A stretch of 7,752 nt of DNA from Methanobacteriota archaeon (GTDB lineage Archaea; Hydrothermarchaeota; Hydrothermarchaeia; Hydrothermarchaeales; JACRDW01). A model generated the notes under the pieces. That model was given only the letters and a program-made list of their open reading frames with translations, was not told the origin of the DNA and ran no database searches. Positions within the stretch are counted from its first letter, which is position 1, and each line of letters starts with the position of its first letter. Of the stretch, positions 5,980 to 7,752 are shown one piece after another. Location: assembly GCA_016212785.1 (NCBI GenBank), contig JACRDW010000149.1, forward strand, positions 1 to 7,752, in the 5' to 3' direction. The translations under genes and the position numbers were made by a program.

Positions 5980-6229
5980 CTATGTCCTTTAACAGCTTCA
6001 CAATTTTTCTCTCGTCCATTTCTCTTGAATATTCTAAAGCTTCTCGGGTATCTTCCGGACCTGCATCGACGAGTAACTCATCGAGATCACTTTCTGGCTT
6101 TGAAATCAGAACTATCTTTTTATCCTCTAAAAAAGCCTTTAAACTCACTCCTTCAACTAAGCCGAGCTTGTCTCGAATAGGTTTTGGTATTACTACCTGT
6201 CCACGCTTTGATATTTTAACTATGCTCAT
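5951..6229 (-). CDS. AbrB/SpoVT-type antitoxin, VapB-type
   Basis: 92 residues from ATG at 6229. The N-terminal swapped-hairpin DNA-binding domain is clear: MSIVKISKRGQVVIPKPIRDKLGL, followed by GVSLKAFLEDKKIVLISKP. The C-terminal half (about 50-92) is acidic with DELLVDAGPEDTREAL and presumably wraps the PIN toxin. GGTGG stands just upstream of the ATG, which makes it preferable to the in-frame GTG at 6238. VapB proteins neutralise the toxin and, with it, repress their own promoter; the TATA box lies about 38 bases upstream. The stop overlaps the start of the PIN gene. Confidence 0.88.
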   Translation of the reverse strand: MSIVKISKRGQVVIPKPIRDKLGLVEGVSLKAFLEDKKIVLISKPESDLDELLVDAGPEDTREALEYSREMDERKIVKLLKDIGVESGSGGD

Positions 6230-6260
6230 TAACGCCACCGAGTAAAAATATGATTGAATT

Positions 6261-6274
6261 CGTATTTAAATCTT
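6261..6274 (-). promoter_or_regulatory. Promoter of the antitoxin-toxin operon
   Basis: The minus strand reads AAGATTTAAATACG, a TATA-like box centred near 6267. Predicted initiation near 6241 leaves a leader of about 12 bases that includes GGTGG before the ATG at 6229. Autorepression by the VapBC complex would be expected here from the family, though no clear palindrome is visible. Confidence 0.5.
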
Positions 6275-6459
6275 ACTCAAATGTCCAGGGTTCATGGCGT
6301 GTATTGCCTTTACTTTTTCCAGTACCTCAAAAGCTGCGTCGAGTTGTCAAACGGCAAAGGTTTTTTAGTTTGTCTAAAATGCAAAGGTAAGAGAACACGC
6401 TTCCACGCTTTTTGAATCAAAAATTTTCAATTTCTCATTTTCGAATTTTGGTGGCAGCA
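6275..6459. other. Gap with short minus-strand frame fragments
   Basis: There is no convincing gene. On the minus strand a stopless fragment at 6346-6266 reads QLDAAFEVLEKVKAIHAMNP then GHLSKI and stop. It looks like the tail of some alpha-helical protein but is cut off by an in-frame TGA upstream. A second short frame starts at 6460 and ends after 28 codons. Both are probably debris. Confidence 0.3.
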
Positions 6460-6552
6460 TTAACCACTGCATTGAGGGTCTACATTTACCGTAGAACTTA
6501 CTAAATCACTCACATAGCCGTCTTTCATGGCATACACCGTAACGATTGTTGG
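6460..6552 (-). pseudogene. Remnant of a repeat-domain surface protein (copy B)
   Basis: The minus strand encodes PTIVTVYAMKDGYVSDLVSS then TVNVDPQCSG and stop at 6460. The VTVYAMKDGY core matches VTVYALKNGY at 7530-7465, with DNA similarity as well. This pattern resembles the last strands of CHB_HEX_C/FN3-like repeat domains of secreted proteins (…ATTIKAIAVKDGYTDSxVVS-type ends). The upstream part is replaced by the promoter region of the plus-strand operon, so this is a broken end and not a gene. Confidence 0.5.
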
Positions 6553-6558
6553 AAACGC

Positions 6559-6572
6559 AAGATATAAATTAA
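6559..6572 (+). promoter_or_regulatory. TATA promoter of the peptide/HEPN operon
   Basis: AAGATATAAATTAA, centred near 6565, puts initiation near 6591, directly before the GAGGAG ribosome-binding site (6595-6600) and the GTG at 6606. The spacing agrees with a short archaeal leader. The box abuts the broken end of the opposite-strand remnant, so it probably came in with the operon. Confidence 0.5.
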
Positions 6573-6605
6573 CCCGGCAAAGGAAGTAAAAGCTGAGGAG
6601 ATATT

Positions 6606-6698
6606 GTGAGCGTAGATTTTGCTTACTCTCATATTGAATTCACTGTTTTCGTTAAGGAGGTGTTACTTCAACTTAAAACATCGGAGCAGTACTCATGA
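6606..6698 (+). CDS. 30-residue peptide upstream of, and overlapping, the HEPN-like gene
   Basis: GTG at 6606 to TGA at 6696-6698, product MSVDFAYSHIEFTVFVKEVL then LQLKTSEQYS (GTG read as Met). GAGGAG lies five bases before the GTG and a TATA box about 40 bases before it. The stop overlaps the ATG of the next gene as ATGA, the classic coupling arrangement. A second strong site, AAGGAGGTG (6654-6662), lies inside this frame and could allow a shorter product from an internal GTG at 6660. No family is recognised. It may be a leader peptide that couples translation, a tiny antitoxin-like partner, or a truncated gene end. Size and lack of homology keep this uncertain. Confidence 0.4.
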   Translation: MSVDFAYSHIEFTVFVKEVLLQLKTSEQYS

Positions 6699-7468
6699 AT
6701 AATTCATTTTTAAATATCCCATCAAAGCACAAAGAAATATTAACGGCAGCAATAAAAGATATGTTAGAGTTTAAGGGAGATGCTAGAGCATTTAAAAAAG
6801 AGGACGCAATAAGATATCAAAAAGAGATTGGGGAGCTCTTTTCAAAATTATTGGCGGAGGGATATTTAAAAATCGAAAATAAGCATTTGGAGGGAAAGGG
6901 ATATTTCGAATTAAAAAAACAAGAACTTGACTATATTGATAAAGCGGATTACTTTCTATCCTCTATGTATAGACGAAGCCATAGACAGAATCATGACGTT
7001 TCCTTATTTCAATATGCATTTTATACTAAGATAACCCCTAATCAAAGTTCGTTTTTAGGACTCTCGCTGTATTTGATGGTGTGCGAACACGTATTCAATT
7101 TATTTGAGGACGAAACCTTAATTAGATCATTTGCAGACCTAAAAAATAAGGGAGGTATCAGAGTAGGTAAAAATGTGGCCTTATACACAAAAATGGAAAT
7201 AATAAAAAGACTTGCAAGGGAAAACAGTACTTTTCTGGGTTGCATTGACCGCAACTTAAGAAACTCCATAGCCCATTTTGATTTTGATATAGACGGCAGG
7301 GGAACTGTTACGTATATTAAAAACAACAGACAGGTTAAACTAGGAAGAAGTGAGCTAAGAAATAAAGTAAAACAACTCCTCTGGCTCAATAGAGTAATGT
7401 TCCTAACAAAGTTTTTAGAGAGAGTAAAATACATAGAAAAAATTGTGACGAAAACTATTGAAATTTAA
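6695..7468 (+). CDS. Hypothetical protein with HEPN-like RNSIAH motif
   Basis: 257 residues from ATG at 6695; an in-frame stop at 6674 rules out a longer protein. GGAG lies nine bases before the start. The key feature is R186-N-L-R189-N-S-I-A-H194 in a helical context, followed by FDFDID: an Rx4H motif as in HEPN ribonuclease domains, whose Arg and His form the catalytic pair (family knowledge). The N-terminus (about 1-80) is charged and helical and includes a possible small winged-helix-like stretch. The middle (100-175) is helical with SLYLMVCEHVFNLF, suiting the first HEPN helices. The C-terminus is Lys/Arg-rich (207-257). HEPN proteins of this kind are common in toxin-antitoxin, abortive-infection and CRISPR-linked systems. 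The AT-rich codon use differs from the signalling genes, suggesting recent acquisition. It could instead be a non-enzymatic HEPN protein. Confidence 0.6.
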   Translation: MNNSFLNIPSKHKEILTAAIKDMLEFKGDARAFKKEDAIRYQKEIGELFSKLLAEGYLKIENKHLEGKGYFELKKQELDYIDKADYFLSSMYRRSHRQNHDVSLFQYAFYTKITPNQSSFLGLSLYLMVCEHVFNLFEDETLIRSFADLKNKGGIRVGKNVALYTKMEIIKRLARENSTFLGCIDRNLRNSIAHFDFDIDGRGTVTYIKNNRQVKLGRSELRNKVKQLLWLNRVMFLTKFLERVKYIEKIVTKTIEI

Positions 7469-7752
7469 GTGGTTTTACTTACAGAATCGCTTGCATAGCC
7501 GTTCTTCAGGGCATATACCGTAACCATCATGATGTCTTTTGTATCGTATGTTGTTGTAGACTTCCACTCGCTATATTGAGAGCCTGTTTCCTGCAATATC
7601 CCGGAAAGCCCGCGATTGCCACAAAGAATAACAGAATTCTGGTCAAGCCTGCGACGAAGTAGAGCTTGCTGACAGAATTCTCTCTCTTTACAGCCCGTAA
7701 ACTCCTTTTTCAAATTGTGTCGATTATGGAAAACAAAACTATTTTCCCCTAA
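7465..7752 (-). pseudogene. Partial/decayed secreted repeat-domain gene end (copy A), open at right edge
   Basis: The minus-strand frame is open from the right edge to TAA at 7465-7467, which overlaps the stop of the HEPN-like gene. Only the last 45 or so residues look like real protein: GSQYSEWKSTTTYDTKDIMM then VTVYALKNGYASDSVSKTT. This fits the SxYSGxITV…VxAxAxKxGYxxSxxVS end of CHB_HEX_C-like beta-sandwich repeats. The upstream part (RRRLDQNSVILCGNRGL) is not domain-like and may be frameshifted. The final strand found in copy B (STVNV) is missing, as if cut at the junction with the HEPN-like operon. The rest, if any, is outside the window. Confidence 0.45.

Noticed and set aside
7042..7434. 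130-codon minus-strand frame
   Set aside because: It is antisense to the HEPN-like gene, with no start signal or domain. The plus strand carries the promoter and the RNSIAH motif.
7631..7681. ACAGAATTCT repeated at 7631-7640 and 7672-7681, with a CAAGC/GCTTG inverted pair between
   Set aside because: Considered as an insertion-sequence or attachment-site end, but the repeat is short, contains a common palindrome (AGAATTCT), and no transposase or integrase gene is near.

Overview
This window looks archaeal. Every clear transcription signal is a TATA box about 26 bases upstream of a plausible start, several Shine-Dalgarno sites are of the GGTG or GAGGTG kind, and the response regulator ends in an archaeal-style ArsR-like winged helix. 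There is also an AbrB/PIN (VapBC) toxin-antitoxin pair. The lineage cannot be fixed from the sequence alone. Nearly all genes lie on the minus strand; the exception is one plus-strand accessory operon near the right end.

Region 1-2161 is a single minus-strand gene that runs off the left edge. It has a signal peptide, about 328 residues of Gly/Ser/Ala/Gln low-complexity sequence, a short charged linker, and two near-identical 127-residue extracellular-type domains. The long open frames antisense to it and in its other frames are by-products of its GGN-rich composition.

Region 2352-5270 is a minus-strand signalling cluster: a 57-residue winged-helix protein, a double-Cache/HAMP histidine kinase, and a receiver plus winged-helix response regulator. 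The kinase and regulator are separated by 276 bases containing five predicted hairpins and a 20-base repeat of the regulator's ribosome-binding site and start. The promoter upstream of the small winged-helix gene and the one between the regulator and the surface protein share the same A/T tracts and a TTCACAT element. This suggests, but does not prove, that the two-component system controls the neighbouring surface-protein gene.

Region 5403-6274 holds an intact overlapping vapBC-type operon. Converging on it is the frameshifted tail of a second, decayed PIN toxin.

Region 6275-7752 is accessory. A plus-strand operon with its own promoter encodes a 30-residue peptide overlapping (ATGA) a 257-residue protein with an RNSIAH motif typical of HEPN ribonuclease-like domains. 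The operon is flanked on both sides, on the opposite strand, by two copies of the same surface-protein domain end. This looks like a cassette lodged inside, or replacing part of, a decayed repeat-domain gene. It is the best candidate here for an undescribed (possibly defensive) system.
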